The position numbers were made by a program, and so were the translations under genes. DNA of 64,000 nucleotides from Bryobacterales bacterium (GTDB lineage: Bacteria > Acidobacteriota > Terriglobia > Bryobacterales > Bryobacteraceae): positions 1 to 64,000 of the forward strand of contig JADJWL010000019.1 in the NCBI GenBank assembly GCA_016716385.1. The letters are read 5' to 3'. Each line of letters starts with the position of its first letter. Position 1 is the stretch's first letter. The notes beneath the pieces were generated by a model. That model did no database searches. It was given only the letters and a program-made list of their open reading frames with translations, and was not told where the DNA came from. This document shows positions 36,096 through 44,454 of this stretch, one piece after another.

Positions 36096-37274
36096 ATGTT
36101 TAGCCCAGCCGACCGGACAGCGGCGCTCCAGCCGACCGCCGTGAACTCCGTGCTGGCGGAGGTCCGCGCCCTGCTGGCGGAAGGCCGCGACGTTGTGTCG
36201 CTGATGCGCGGCGAGCCGGATCTCGCGACGCCTCCGCACATCGTCGAAGCGGCCGTGCGATCGCTGCAACAGGGGCGCACCGCCTATCCCGACAATCGCG
36301 GGGAGCCGCGCCTGCGCGAAGCCGTAGCGGACAAACTCGAGCGCCGGAACGGCGTCCGCTATGACCCTGGATCGGAGATCCTGATCACGGACGGCGCCAC
36401 CTTCGGCATCTACGCTGCGTTGATGACGGTGGTCAATCCAGGCGATGGCGTGCTGCTGCCGGATCCGGTGTACGACGCCTACCAGTCCCCGATCCGCCTC
36501 GCGGGCGGCGTCGTGCAGCCCGTCGTGTGCGAGCTGCGGGACGGGCGATTCCGCCTGACCGTGGACGCTCTCGAAACCGCGTGTACCGGCGAGTCTCGAG
36601 TGTTGCTCATCAACTCGCCGTGGAATCCGACCGGGACCGTCCTGACCCGCGAAGAGCTTTCAGCGGTCTGTGAATTCGCGGTGCGGCGCAACCTGACGCT
36701 CATCAGCGACGAGATCTACGAGACGATCACGTACGGCGGGCGAGCACACGTGTCGCCCGCGAGCCTCGCACCCGAAGTGCGCGAACGCACCGTCACCGTC
36801 AATAGCCTGTCCAAGACGTATGCGATGACGGGCTGGCGGGTGGGCTACTGCGCGGCGCCGGCGAGTTTGATCCGGACCATGTTCCTGGTGCTGCAGCAAT
36901 CGAGCCGCGGACCCGCGACGTTCGTGCAGGACGCGGGAACCGCGGCGCTCAGCGGTCCGCAGGATTGTGTGGCGGAAATGCGTGAAACGTACACGCAGCG
37001 CAGGCAGACGGTGCTCGATGCTCTGATCGGGCTGCCCGGCACCCGCGTGCTGCCCCCCGAAGGCGGCTTCTTCGCAATGCTCGACGTGCGCGCAACCGGC
37101 ATGCCGTCGAACGAGCTGCGCCGGCGCCTGCTGCGGGAGCACGGTGTGGTCGTGCTGCATGGGGGCGCCTACGGACCCGCGGGCGAGGGGACGCTGCGGG
37201 TGTCCTTCGCGACGGGCGGCGCGGTTCTGGATCGAGGCCTCGAACGGCTGCGTGCGGGGCTGTCAGCGCGATGA
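36096..37274 (+). CDS. PLP-dependent class I/II aminotransferase
   Basis: The 392-aa fold-type-I aminotransferase converts an amino acid to its 2-oxo acid, or the reverse. Key elements: MRGEPDLATP near 37-46, NPTG at 177-180, Asp205 (SDEIYE, binds the PLP nitrogen), Lys240 in SLSKTYAMTGWRVGY (Schiff-base lysine) and a terminal Arg region RVSFATGG. Substrate range cannot be read, but sequence style fits the AspC/aromatic subgroup. The TGA overlaps the next ATG by 4 nt. The operon continues with an FAD/FeS dehydrogenase and a permease, suggesting a 2-hydroxy/2-oxo/amino-acid conversion route. Confidence 0.92.
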   Translation: MFSPADRTAALQPTAVNSVLAEVRALLAEGRDVVSLMRGEPDLATPPHIVEAAVRSLQQGRTAYPDNRGEPRLREAVADKLERRNGVRYDPGSEILITDGATFGIYAALMTVVNPGDGVLLPDPVYDAYQSPIRLAGGVVQPVVCELRDGRFRLTVDALETACTGESRVLLINSPWNPTGTVLTREELSAVCEFAVRRNLTLISDEIYETITYGGRAHVSPASLAPEVRERTVTVNSLSKTYAMTGWRVGYCAAPASLIRTMFLVLQQSSRGPATFVQDAGTAALSGPQDCVAEMRETYTQRRQTVLDALIGLPGTRVLPPEGGFFAMLDVRATGMPSNELRRRLLREHGVVVLHGGAYGPAGEGTLRVSFATGGAVLDRGLERLRAGLSAR

Positions 37275-40198
37275 CTTTCGTTCCCATCGCCGCCGGTACC
37301 CCGCTACCGCAGGCCGATCCCAAGCTCGCCGACGCCGCCGCGCTACGCCAGGCGCTGGCTGCTGCCATCTCCGGAGAAGTCCGCTTCGATGCCGTTTCCC
37401 GCGCGCTCTACTCGACCGACGCCAGCGTCTACCAGATTGAGCCCATCGGCGTCGCCGTCCCCAGGACGCGCGAGGATATCATCGCCATCGTCGAGGTCTG
37501 CCGCCGTTTCCGCTGCCCGCTGACTATGCGCGGCGGCGGCACGTCGCAGGCCGGGCAGGCCATCGGCGGCGGCGTGCAGGTGGACATTTCGAAGCATTAC
37601 AACCGGGTCCTCGAAGTGAACCCCGGCGAACGTTGGGTGCGCGTGCAGCCTGGCATCGTCCTCGACGAGTTGAACGCCGAGCTCCGTCCGCACGGGCTGC
37701 GATTCGCACCGGACATCACTACCGCCGCCCGCGCCACCATCGGCGGCATGATCGCCAACAACTCGAGCGGCGCGCGCTCCGTGCTCTACGGCAAGACGAT
37801 TGACCATGTCCTCGAGTTGGACGTGATCCTGGCGGACGGTTCGGTCGAACATATGCGGCCTCTCGATGGCGCGGATCTCGACGCGGCCTGCGAGAGGTCC
37901 GCTGTCTACCGCACCGTGCGGGACCTCGGGCGCGAGTGCGCCGGCGAGGTGGAGCGGCGGTTTCCCAGGGTGATGCGGCGCGTGGGGGGCTACAACCTCG
38001 ATGAGTTCGGTCCCGGCAAGCCGTTCAACCTCGCGAAGCTGATGGTCGGCTCCGAAGGCACGCTGGGCGTGATCCTCGAAGCCAAGCTGAACCTTGTTCC
38101 GCTGCCGAAGTCAAAGGCGGTCCTGGCGATTCAGTTCCGCGACGTGCTGGAAGCACTGGCGGCGACGCCCGCCATCCTGGAGCACAAGCCGTCCGCGGTC
38201 GAGGTGATGGACAAGTTCATCCTCGATCACACGAAGGACAGTCCGCGCCTCCAGCGCATCCGCGAGACGTTCATCGAAGGCGACCCTGGTGCGCTGCTGT
38301 GCGTCGAGTTCTACGACGAGAGCACCGAACTTCTGCGCCCCCGCCTTGAAGCGCTGGAGCGCGACCTGCGCGGCCGCGGCTTCGCCTACCACTTCCATCA
38401 CGCGCTCGACCTGCCCGGTCAGGCGCGCATCTGGAGCCTGCGCGAAGCGGGCCTGGGCCTGTCCATGGCGATGAAGGAAGACGCTAAGTCGATCTCGTTC
38501 GTCGAGGACACGGCCGTCGCGCCGGAACGGCTGCGGGACTACATCGAGCGATTCCTCGGCATCATCCGCGAGCACAACACCTCGGCCGGCATTTATGCGC
38601 ACGCCTCGGTCGGGTGCTTGCATGTGCGCCCGGTGGTCAACATGAAGACCGCCGAGGGCGTCGGGAAGTTCGAGTCCATCGCGGCCGCCGTCTCGGATCT
38701 CGTACTCGAGTTCGGCGGCGCCTTGTCCGGAGAGCACGGCGACGGCCTGGTGCGCAGCCCGTTTCTGCGCAAAATGTTCGGACCTCTCCTCTACGAGGCT
38801 TTCCGGACGATCAAGCGCGCGTTCGATCCCGAAGGCATTCTCAATCCCGGCAAGATTGTCGACCCGCCGCCGCTCACGGCGAACCTGCGCTTCGGCGCCG
38901 GTTACGTCACGCCGAATCCGCCGACGTTTTTTGATTTCTCGGACTACGGCGGCTTCAGCGGCGCGGTCGAGATGTGCAGCGGGCTCGGTGTCTGCCGCAA
39001 GAGGGTCGATGGCACCATGTGCCCGTCCTACATGGCGACGCACGAAGAGGCCGACAGCACGCGCGGGCGGGCCAATGTCCTGCGCCTGGCAATGGCGGGG
39101 CGGCTCGGCGAAGCGGGGCTGGCGGAAGAAGGCGTGTTCCGCGTGCTCGACCTCTGCCTCGAATGCCGCGCCTGCAAGGCGGAGTGCCCGGTCAGTGTCG
39201 ACATGGCGCGGCACAAGAGCGAGTTCCTCGCTGCATACTGGGCGAAGCACGGGACGCCCTGGCACGCGCGGCTCCTGGGAAACGCGCACGCTGTGGCCAG
39301 ATGGGGGAGCCGAGTCGCGCCACTCGCGAACGCGGCGGCGCGCTGGTCCCTGACGCGCGTCCTCAACGAGAAGTTGTTCGGCATCGACCGCCGCCGGACG
39401 CTGCCGGAGTGGAGCGCCGAGACATTCCGCGGGTATGCCTCGCGCCGCCTGGCGGCGGACGATCCGGAGGTTCTGCTGTTCGCCGACACGTTCACCGACT
39501 ACTACAACCCCGAGATCGGCATCGCGGCGTGGGATGTTCTCGAAGCAGCCGGCTTCGCCGTCGGCATCGCTGCCAATGTCTGCTGCGGGCGCCCGCAGAT
39601 CTCCAAGGGTCTGCTGCCCGAAGCGCGTGAGCAGGCGCGCCGCAATACAGAACGCCTTCACGCCGCAGCGCGGCAGGGACGCAGGATCGTCTTCTGCGAG
39701 CCAAGCTGCCTTTCCGCCGTACGCGAAGACGCTCCGGACCTGCTCCGCGGAGACGACCGGGCGAAGGCGCTCGAAGTGGCCGCCGCCTGTGACCTTTTCG
39801 AAAACGTTCTCGACGCTGCTCTGGCTGCGGATCGAAACCGGCTGGCGCTCAAGCCGGGGCCCGCGCGAATTCTTCTCCATGGACACTGTCATCAGAAATC
39901 CATGGGACTGCTGCCCGCGGCGCAGTCCCTGCTCGCACGCATCCCGGGGGCCAAGGTGATCGAACCGGACGCCGGTTGCTGCGGCATGGCCGGATCCTTC
40001 GGCTATTCGCGTGAGCACTTCGACATCTCGCGCCAGATCGCCGAGCGCCGTTTGCTGCCCGCGATCCGGTCGAGCGAACCCGGCACGGCGCTGGTGGCGG
40101 CCGGTGTCTCCTGCCGGCACCAGATCCGGGACTTCGCCGCGCGGGACGCCGTGCATCCGGCGGTCCTGCTCCGCTCGCTGCTGGAGCGGCCCGCATGA
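37271..40198 (+). CDS. GlcD-GlpC fusion: FAD-linked oxidase with 4Fe-4S and CCG domains
   Basis: A 975-aa YdiJ-type D-2-hydroxyacid dehydrogenase. Residues about 50-280 bind FAD (MRGGGTSQAGQAIGGGVQVD, RATIGGMIANNSSGARSVLYG), and the FAD-oxidase C-terminal domain runs to about 530 (SGEHGDGLV). Two [4Fe-4S]-like clusters follow (CSGLGVCRKRVDGTMCP; CLECRACKAECP). Two CCG domains then bind a further cluster or quinone (NVCCGRPQIS; HCHQKSMG with DAGCCGMAGSFGYS). It should oxidise a D-2-hydroxy acid and pass electrons to the quinone pool. It is coupled to the aminotransferase upstream and the permease downstream by ATGA overlaps. Confidence 0.93.
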   Translation: MTFVPIAAGTPLPQADPKLADAAALRQALAAAISGEVRFDAVSRALYSTDASVYQIEPIGVAVPRTREDIIAIVEVCRRFRCPLTMRGGGTSQAGQAIGGGVQVDISKHYNRVLEVNPGERWVRVQPGIVLDELNAELRPHGLRFAPDITTAARATIGGMIANNSSGARSVLYGKTIDHVLELDVILADGSVEHMRPLDGADLDAACERSAVYRTVRDLGRECAGEVERRFPRVMRRVGGYNLDEFGPGKPFNLAKLMVGSEGTLGVILEAKLNLVPLPKSKAVLAIQFRDVLEALAATPAILEHKPSAVEVMDKFILDHTKDSPRLQRIRETFIEGDPGALLCVEFYDESTELLRPRLEALERDLRGRGFAYHFHHALDLPGQARIWSLREAGLGLSMAMKEDAKSISFVEDTAVAPERLRDYIERFLGIIREHNTSAGIYAHASVGCLHVRPVVNMKTAEGVGKFESIAAAVSDLVLEFGGALSGEHGDGLVRSPFLRKMFGPLLYEAFRTIKRAFDPEGILNPGKIVDPPPLTANLRFGAGYVTPNPPTFFDFSDYGGFSGAVEMCSGLGVCRKRVDGTMCPSYMATHEEADSTRGRANVLRLAMAGRLGEAGLAEEGVFRVLDLCLECRACKAECPVSVDMARHKSEFLAAYWAKHGTPWHARLLGNAHAVARWGSRVAPLANAAARWSLTRVLNEKLFGIDRRRTLPEWSAETFRGYASRRLAADDPEVLLFADTFTDYYNPEIGIAAWDVLEAAGFAVGIAANVCCGRPQISKGLLPEAREQARRNTERLHAAARQGRRIVFCEPSCLSAVREDAPDLLRGDDRAKALEVAAACDLFENVLDAALAADRNRLALKPGPARILLHGHCHQKSMGLLPAAQSLLARIPGAKVIEPDAGCCGMAGSFGYSREHFDISRQIAERRLLPAIRSSEPGTALVAAGVSCRHQIRDFAARDAVHPAVLLRSLLERPA

Positions 40199-41445
40199 CG
40201 CTTGCCTGGCTCTCGCTCGGAGCATTGTTTCTCGCCATCCTGATCAGTTGCACGACGCGGCTCAACGTCGGCATCGTGGCGCTGTCCATGGCCTGGATCA
40301 TCGGCGTCTACGCCGGCGGATTGAGTCCCGCGGAAGTGATGTCCGGCTTCCCTGCCAGCCTATTCCTCACTCTGACCGGCGTTACTCTCCTATTCACGCA
40401 GGCGCAGACGAATCGCACCCTGGATAAACTGGCCCACCACGCGGTGCTCAGTTGCCGCGGCAACACGGGACTGATCCCCGTCATGTTCTTCTTCCTTGCC
40501 GTTTGCCTGGCCACGATGGGACCGGGCAACATCGCCACCGCCGCGCTGATGGCGCCGATGGCGATGGTCGTGGGCGCGCGCGCCGGAGTTCCCGCGTTCC
40601 TCATGGCGATCATGGTCGGCAATGGCGCCAACGCCGGATCGCTGTCGCCGTTCGCCCCCACCGGCATCATCGTCAACGGCATCATGGCCCGCATCGGGAT
40701 GGAAGGGCTCGAATGGCAGAGCTACTTCGCCAACTTCATCGCGCACTCAACGGTAGCGTTCGGCGGCTACTTTCTCTTCGGAGGCTGGCGACTGTTTGGT
40801 GTCCGCTACGTGCACACGCCGGAACCGGGCGAAGAGCGGGGCCACGAGTTCGACCGCGACAACTGGGTCACCCTCGGTGTGATCCTCGCGCTGATCTGCG
40901 GCGTGATCTTTTTCCGCGTGCACGTGGGTCTCGCCGCGTTCGCCGGAGCCACGCTGCTCGGCCTGCTGCGAGCCGCCGAACACGGCGAATCCGTCCGCAA
41001 GATCCCCTGGGGCGTGATCGTGATGGTCAGCGGCATCACCGTGCTCATCTCGCTTCTTGAGAAGACGCACGGCATGGACTTGTTCACGGACTTGCTGGCG
41101 CGCATGGCCACGGCGCAAAGCGTCACCGCGATGGTGGCGTTTCTCACAGGCCTGATCTCGGTCTACAGCAGTACATCGGGGGTGGTGCTGCCGGCGTTTC
41201 TGCCGACAGTGCCTGGACTCGCCGAACGGCTCGGGGGCATTGAGACGGTGCCGATTGCGATGTCGATGAACGTCGGCTCGCATCTCGTCGATGTCTCGCC
41301 GCTTTCCACGATCGGGGCGCTGTGCATCGCCGCGATTCGGGGCGAGGAGGAATCACGCAGCCTGTTCAACAAGCTGCTGGCGTGGGGGCTGTCGATGACG
41401 CTGGTCGGTGCGGCCGTGTGCTGGCTCTTCTTCGGCCACCGCTGA
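40195..41445 (+). CDS. MatC/SLC13-like permease
   Basis: A 416-aa integral membrane protein with about 11-12 helices of the ion-transporter/SLC13/ArsB fold. The N-terminal half matches the dicarboxylate carrier MatC region (IATAALMAPMAMVVGARAGVPAF, GNGANAGSLSPFAPTGIIVNG). A matching SxS-like re-entrant segment appears in the second half (VYSSTSGVVLPAFLP, NVGSHLVDVSPLSTIGAL). Such carriers move dicarboxylates or other carboxylic acids. As the third gene of the aminotransferase-oxidase operon it likely imports the hydroxy or oxo acid used by those enzymes. Confidence 0.87.
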   Translation: MTLAWLSLGALFLAILISCTTRLNVGIVALSMAWIIGVYAGGLSPAEVMSGFPASLFLTLTGVTLLFTQAQTNRTLDKLAHHAVLSCRGNTGLIPVMFFFLAVCLATMGPGNIATAALMAPMAMVVGARAGVPAFLMAIMVGNGANAGSLSPFAPTGIIVNGIMARIGMEGLEWQSYFANFIAHSTVAFGGYFLFGGWRLFGVRYVHTPEPGEERGHEFDRDNWVTLGVILALICGVIFFRVHVGLAAFAGATLLGLLRAAEHGESVRKIPWGVIVMVSGITVLISLLEKTHGMDLFTDLLARMATAQSVTAMVAFLTGLISVYSSTSGVVLPAFLPTVPGLAERLGGIETVPIAMSMNVGSHLVDVSPLSTIGALCIAAIRGEEESRSLFNKLLAWGLSMTLVGAAVCWLFFGHR

Positions 41446-41446
41446 G

Positions 41447-42754
41447 CTACTCGCTTTGCACGCGCTCGGGCGCCGGCGGGACGCGGTCGATCAACCGGTT
41501 CGGCCGGTTCGGGCGCTTCTGTAGTTCGAACGCATCGTAGAGCAACCCGCGCGCGGTCCTGGCTTCGTAGCGCAGCGAATCGCCCGCCACACGGATTACC
41601 TGGAAAAGCTGCGTCTGCTCCGCGATGCGCGTCATCCACGGCTCCCGTTCCACGCGGTACATCTTCGGACCCATGACGGAGACCACATACACCGTTCCCG
41701 TGTCGCGCGTGTTGACGCCGGTCACCAGGTTGCTGCGGGCATAGGTGTGATCGTGCCCTTGCAGCACAAGATCCACCCGATACTTGTCGATCACCGGCTT
41801 CCACGTCTCGCGAAGCTTCTTGTTGTCGCGGTTGCGGGCGGCGGAGAAGATCGGGTGGTGAAACGAGAGCACGGTCCAGCGGTTCGGATTGTTGGCCAGG
41901 ACGCCGTCCAGCCACTCGGCCTGCTCCTCGTGCTTCTCATTCGAATTCATAACGACCACGCGGACACCCTGAATATCGAGGGAATAGCAGCTCTCTTCGA
42001 GACCCGCCGGACCATGCTCCGGAAACGCAAATTGCGGCCGCCAGTGGCGCGATAGTTCCCGTCCGTCAGGCCCTTTGTCGTACTCGTGGTTACCCGGCGC
42101 CGCCAGACTCGCCACGGAATTGTTGATCCAGCCGGGAGCGCGGAACCATTCGCCCCACTCCTCGTCGCGATTGGCCCGGTTGATCAGGTCGCCCGCATGC
42201 AGAATGAAATGCGTCTCGGGCGCGGTCTTGTACGCGGTGCGAATCAGGCGCGACCAAAACGAGAAGACGTCATTCTGCGCATCGCCTCCGTAAATGAAGG
42301 TGAGCGGATCCGGGCGATCGCTGGCTGTCCGGAACTGGTTCCACTCGCTCCAGTTCGTCCCGTCGCCGACGCGGTAGGCGTAAAGCGTCCGCGGAGTGAG
42401 GCCCGTGAAGTGCGCCGTGTGATAGAGAGCGTCACCAAGATCGCTGGTAAACGGAGTGCTGGTCACCCCAATCTCGCGCGCCTTTTTCGCGAATCCGGGA
42501 CCGTCCTCCGCCTCGGCGATCTGCGCCGTCGCGGTCGTGACGTCGGTGGATGTGCGCCACGTCACCGACTGCGTCGTCGCCGGGTCTCCGGACCACGTCA
42601 GGATGATGCGATCCGGCAAGCGGCTGGGCCGGTGGGCTTCCGCCGGATCGACTTTCGGAGCACTGGATCGCGATGCCGTGTACGCCACGCCCAGCGCGAG
42701 CACAAAGACGATGAGAAGGGTCCTACGCCTGGACAACCATGACTTGCCGGCCAT
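41447..42754 (-). CDS. Purple-acid-phosphatase-like metallophosphoesterase
   Basis: The 435-aa enzyme has an N-terminal membrane anchor (TLLIVFVLALGVAYTA, residues 12-27), a fibronectin-like domain (about 48-145, IILTWSGDPATTQSVTW) and a calcineurin-type core: GGDAQND, HAGDLINR, PGNHEYD, FHHPIF, GHDHTYAR. All five metal-ligand blocks are present, so it should be an active phosphatase at the outer face of the inner membrane or in the periplasm. It converges with the permease gene, with 1 nt between the stops. Confidence 0.92.
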   Translation of the reverse strand: MAGKSWLSRRRTLLIVFVLALGVAYTASRSSAPKVDPAEAHRPSRLPDRIILTWSGDPATTQSVTWRTSTDVTTATAQIAEAEDGPGFAKKAREIGVTSTPFTSDLGDALYHTAHFTGLTPRTLYAYRVGDGTNWSEWNQFRTASDRPDPLTFIYGGDAQNDVFSFWSRLIRTAYKTAPETHFILHAGDLINRANRDEEWGEWFRAPGWINNSVASLAAPGNHEYDKGPDGRELSRHWRPQFAFPEHGPAGLEESCYSLDIQGVRVVVMNSNEKHEEQAEWLDGVLANNPNRWTVLSFHHPIFSAARNRDNKKLRETWKPVIDKYRVDLVLQGHDHTYARSNLVTGVNTRDTGTVYVVSVMGPKMYRVEREPWMTRIAEQTQLFQVIRVAGDSLRYEARTARGLLYDAFELQKRPNRPNRLIDRVPPAPERVQSE

Positions 42755-42802
42755 CCTCTGAGCTTAACAGGACGTCGCGGGCGGCGGCCCCCGAGAGGCG
42801 AC

Positions 42803-42823
42803 TGACAGCAATGCTATCATTGC
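42803..42823. promoter_or_regulatory. FitAB-type operator overlapping the -10 box of the toxin-antitoxin operon
   Basis: The sequence includes TGACAGCA-A-TGCTATCA (42803-42819), an inverted repeat with one mismatch. Overlapping it is a perfect inverted repeat, GCAATG-CTAT-CATTGC (42808-42823). TGCTATCA is the half-site I recall for Neisseria FitAB. The site covers the promoter -10 (TATCAT, 42815-42820, preceded by TGC), so the antitoxin-toxin complex would block transcription. Confidence 0.6.
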
Positions 42824-42826
42824 CCT

Positions 42827-43072
42827 GTGGGCACCATCACGATCCGTAAACTGGACGACAACGTCAAGTCCCGGCTACGGGTCCGTGCGGCTCGTCACGG
42901 ACGTTCCATGGAGGCGGAAGCGCGAGAGATCCTGAAGCACGCACTCACAAGGGAAACATCCGAGGGCCTCGACCTTGCGAAGGCGATTCGCCGTCACATT
43001 GACCCGATCGGCGGGGTGGATCTCGTGATTCCGCCACGGCAGCCGATCCGCCGGCCCCCACCGCTGACTTGA
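42827..43072 (+). CDS. fitA: FitA-like ribbon-helix-helix antitoxin
   Basis: An 81-aa antitoxin. Residues 1-40 form a ribbon-helix-helix DNA-binding domain (GTITIRKLDDNVKSRLRVRA, GRSMEAEAREILKHAL), followed by a linear tail (DLAKAIRRHIDPIGGVDLVIP) that should insert into the toxin. The GTG lies 6 nt after the -10 hexamer, so the message appears leaderless. Its TGA shares one base with the toxin ATG (TGATG). The tail is rich in proline at its end (RRPPP). Confidence 0.92.
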   Translation: MGTITIRKLDDNVKSRLRVRAARHGRSMEAEAREILKHALTRETSEGLDLAKAIRRHIDPIGGVDLVIPPRQPIRRPPPLT

Positions 43073-43491
43073 TGATCCTTCTCGACACAAACGTGCTCTC
43101 GGAGGCCGTCCGGCCCGTGCCCTCCGAGCCAGTGTTGCAATGGCTCACGGCACAAAGCCGCGGAGCCGTTTACATCTCTAGCGTCACCGTTGCCGAACTT
43201 CTCCTGGGAGTGGAAATGCTTGCGCCCGGCAGACGCCGGACGCGCTTGCTCGCAGTGATCGAGAATCTGCTTGCAGCGGAGTTCCAGGGGCGAATCCTGC
43301 CTTTCGACGAAAGCGCTGCCCGGCTGTTCCCAAAGATCGTTGCCGAGAGGGAGGCGATGGGCCGCCCGATATCCCAGTTCGATGCGATCATCGCCTCTGT
43401 CTGCCGCTCGCGGAACGCCGTGCTGGCCACCCGCAATGTGAGAGATTTCGAGCATTGCGGAATCCGGTTCGTCAATCCGTGGGATCGCTAA
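43072..43491 (+). CDS. fitB: PIN-domain toxin, FitB/VapC family
   Basis: A 139-aa PIN ribonuclease of type II toxin-antitoxin systems. The acidic site is complete: Asp5 in ILLDTNVLSE, Glu42 in VAELLLGVE, Asp104 in FDAIIAS, and the ATRNVRDFEHCGI strand with Asp125. It should cut specific RNAs when released from the antitoxin. The ATG at 43072 is chosen over a TTG three bases earlier because it gives the canonical MILLDTN start. It is co-transcribed with the antitoxin. Confidence 0.93.
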   Translation: MILLDTNVLSEAVRPVPSEPVLQWLTAQSRGAVYISSVTVAELLLGVEMLAPGRRRTRLLAVIENLLAAEFQGRILPFDESAARLFPKIVAEREAMGRPISQFDAIIASVCRSRNAVLATRNVRDFEHCGIRFVNPWDR

Positions 43492-43500
43492 GTCCAGGCT

Positions 43501-44367
43501 TCAGACGAAGTCGATCTGAAAGATCCAGCCGGCCGTAGGACTGTCTTCGTTCGGCCAGCCCGGGTGAATGCCGGCGTCGCAACCGATGAGCTTTCCATCG
43601 TGCACCGCAAGGCCGTGCGGATCGCTCGACCCGGGCAGAAACTCGACGATCTCCAGTGTGCGCCCGGTCGCCAGATCCTGCCGGACCAGGCCCGGCCGGA
43701 AGTCCTTGTGCCCGGTGCTGTCATTGCCGATCACCTGCCACATGGTTCCGTCCTGAATCGCGATGCCGTGGTAGCGCACCCAGTTCGGGAACGACTGGTA
43801 GAACGGAATCATGTATTCGGGCTGCCACGTCACCGGATCGACCCGCAAATTCCCGCGCAGCCGCAGCGACGACAGCCACAGCTTCCCGTCGTGCCACAAG
43901 CCGCCGTGCGAACCGCCGCCGTCGCCGCCCGGAGGGCCCAGCGGGATCTGCCGGTGGCTGATCAACTTGGAGTTCATGTCCACCTGGAACACGCCCTGTG
44001 GCGGCGCATTGGCGATCATCCAGACATATCCGCCTCCCACCGCCATGCCGCTCGTGTTGCGCGACGGCGTCTTCACGGTCCGCAACACTTTGCCGTTCCA
44101 GTCGACCAGCCACGCGTGCTCGTCGAGCGTGTCCGGTTCCGGGAGCTTGTAGGCCTTGGCCTGTGCCCCGGACAGCTTCTGCTCCCCGATCCAAAGACCC
44201 TCGGGCGTCACCGAAATCGCATTGGGGAACCCCTTGGGAGCCTTGAACAGCTTCTTCGTCTTCGCCTTTCGCACCGGGGGCGTTCGTCCCTGGGCAAAAG
44301 CGCTACCGGCGCAGTTCAGAGCCAGGCCGGCCCCGATGCCCGCGGCGAGGAATTCACGTTTCGTCAT
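43501..44367 (-). CDS. Secreted propeller-like protein (288 aa)
   Basis: The ATG at 44367 follows GGAGGTGTT, a near-perfect ribosome-binding site. A Tat-like leader (MTKREFLAAGIGAGLALNCAG) is followed by a propeller of about six blades with recurrent strand patterns (AISVTPEGLWIG, DWNGKVLRTVKTPSRN, GLWHDGKLWLSSL, GIAIQDGTMWQVIGND, LAVHDGKLIGCD). It resembles SMP-30/glutamine-cyclotransferase-like folds, but no catalytic set is certain. It converges with the PIN toxin gene. Confidence 0.75.
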   Translation of the reverse strand: MTKREFLAAGIGAGLALNCAGSAFAQGRTPPVRKAKTKKLFKAPKGFPNAISVTPEGLWIGEQKLSGAQAKAYKLPEPDTLDEHAWLVDWNGKVLRTVKTPSRNTSGMAVGGGYVWMIANAPPQGVFQVDMNSKLISHRQIPLGPPGGDGGGSHGGLWHDGKLWLSSLRLRGNLRVDPVTWQPEYMIPFYQSFPNWVRYHGIAIQDGTMWQVIGNDSTGHKDFRPGLVRQDLATGRTLEIVEFLPGSSDPHGLAVHDGKLIGCDAGIHPGWPNEDSPTAGWIFQIDFV

Positions 44368-44454
44368 AACACCTCCAGGCCATGATGTTGCAATCAGGGT
44401 ATCGCAAAGCCGGACGGTGCAAGAATAGGAACAACGCAGAAAGGATGGAGAGCC

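Noticed and set aside
38111..40225. Long minus-strand frame opposite the FAD/FeS oxidoreductase
   Set aside because: No motifs and unnatural composition; the plus strand has intact FAD, FeS and CCG motifs.
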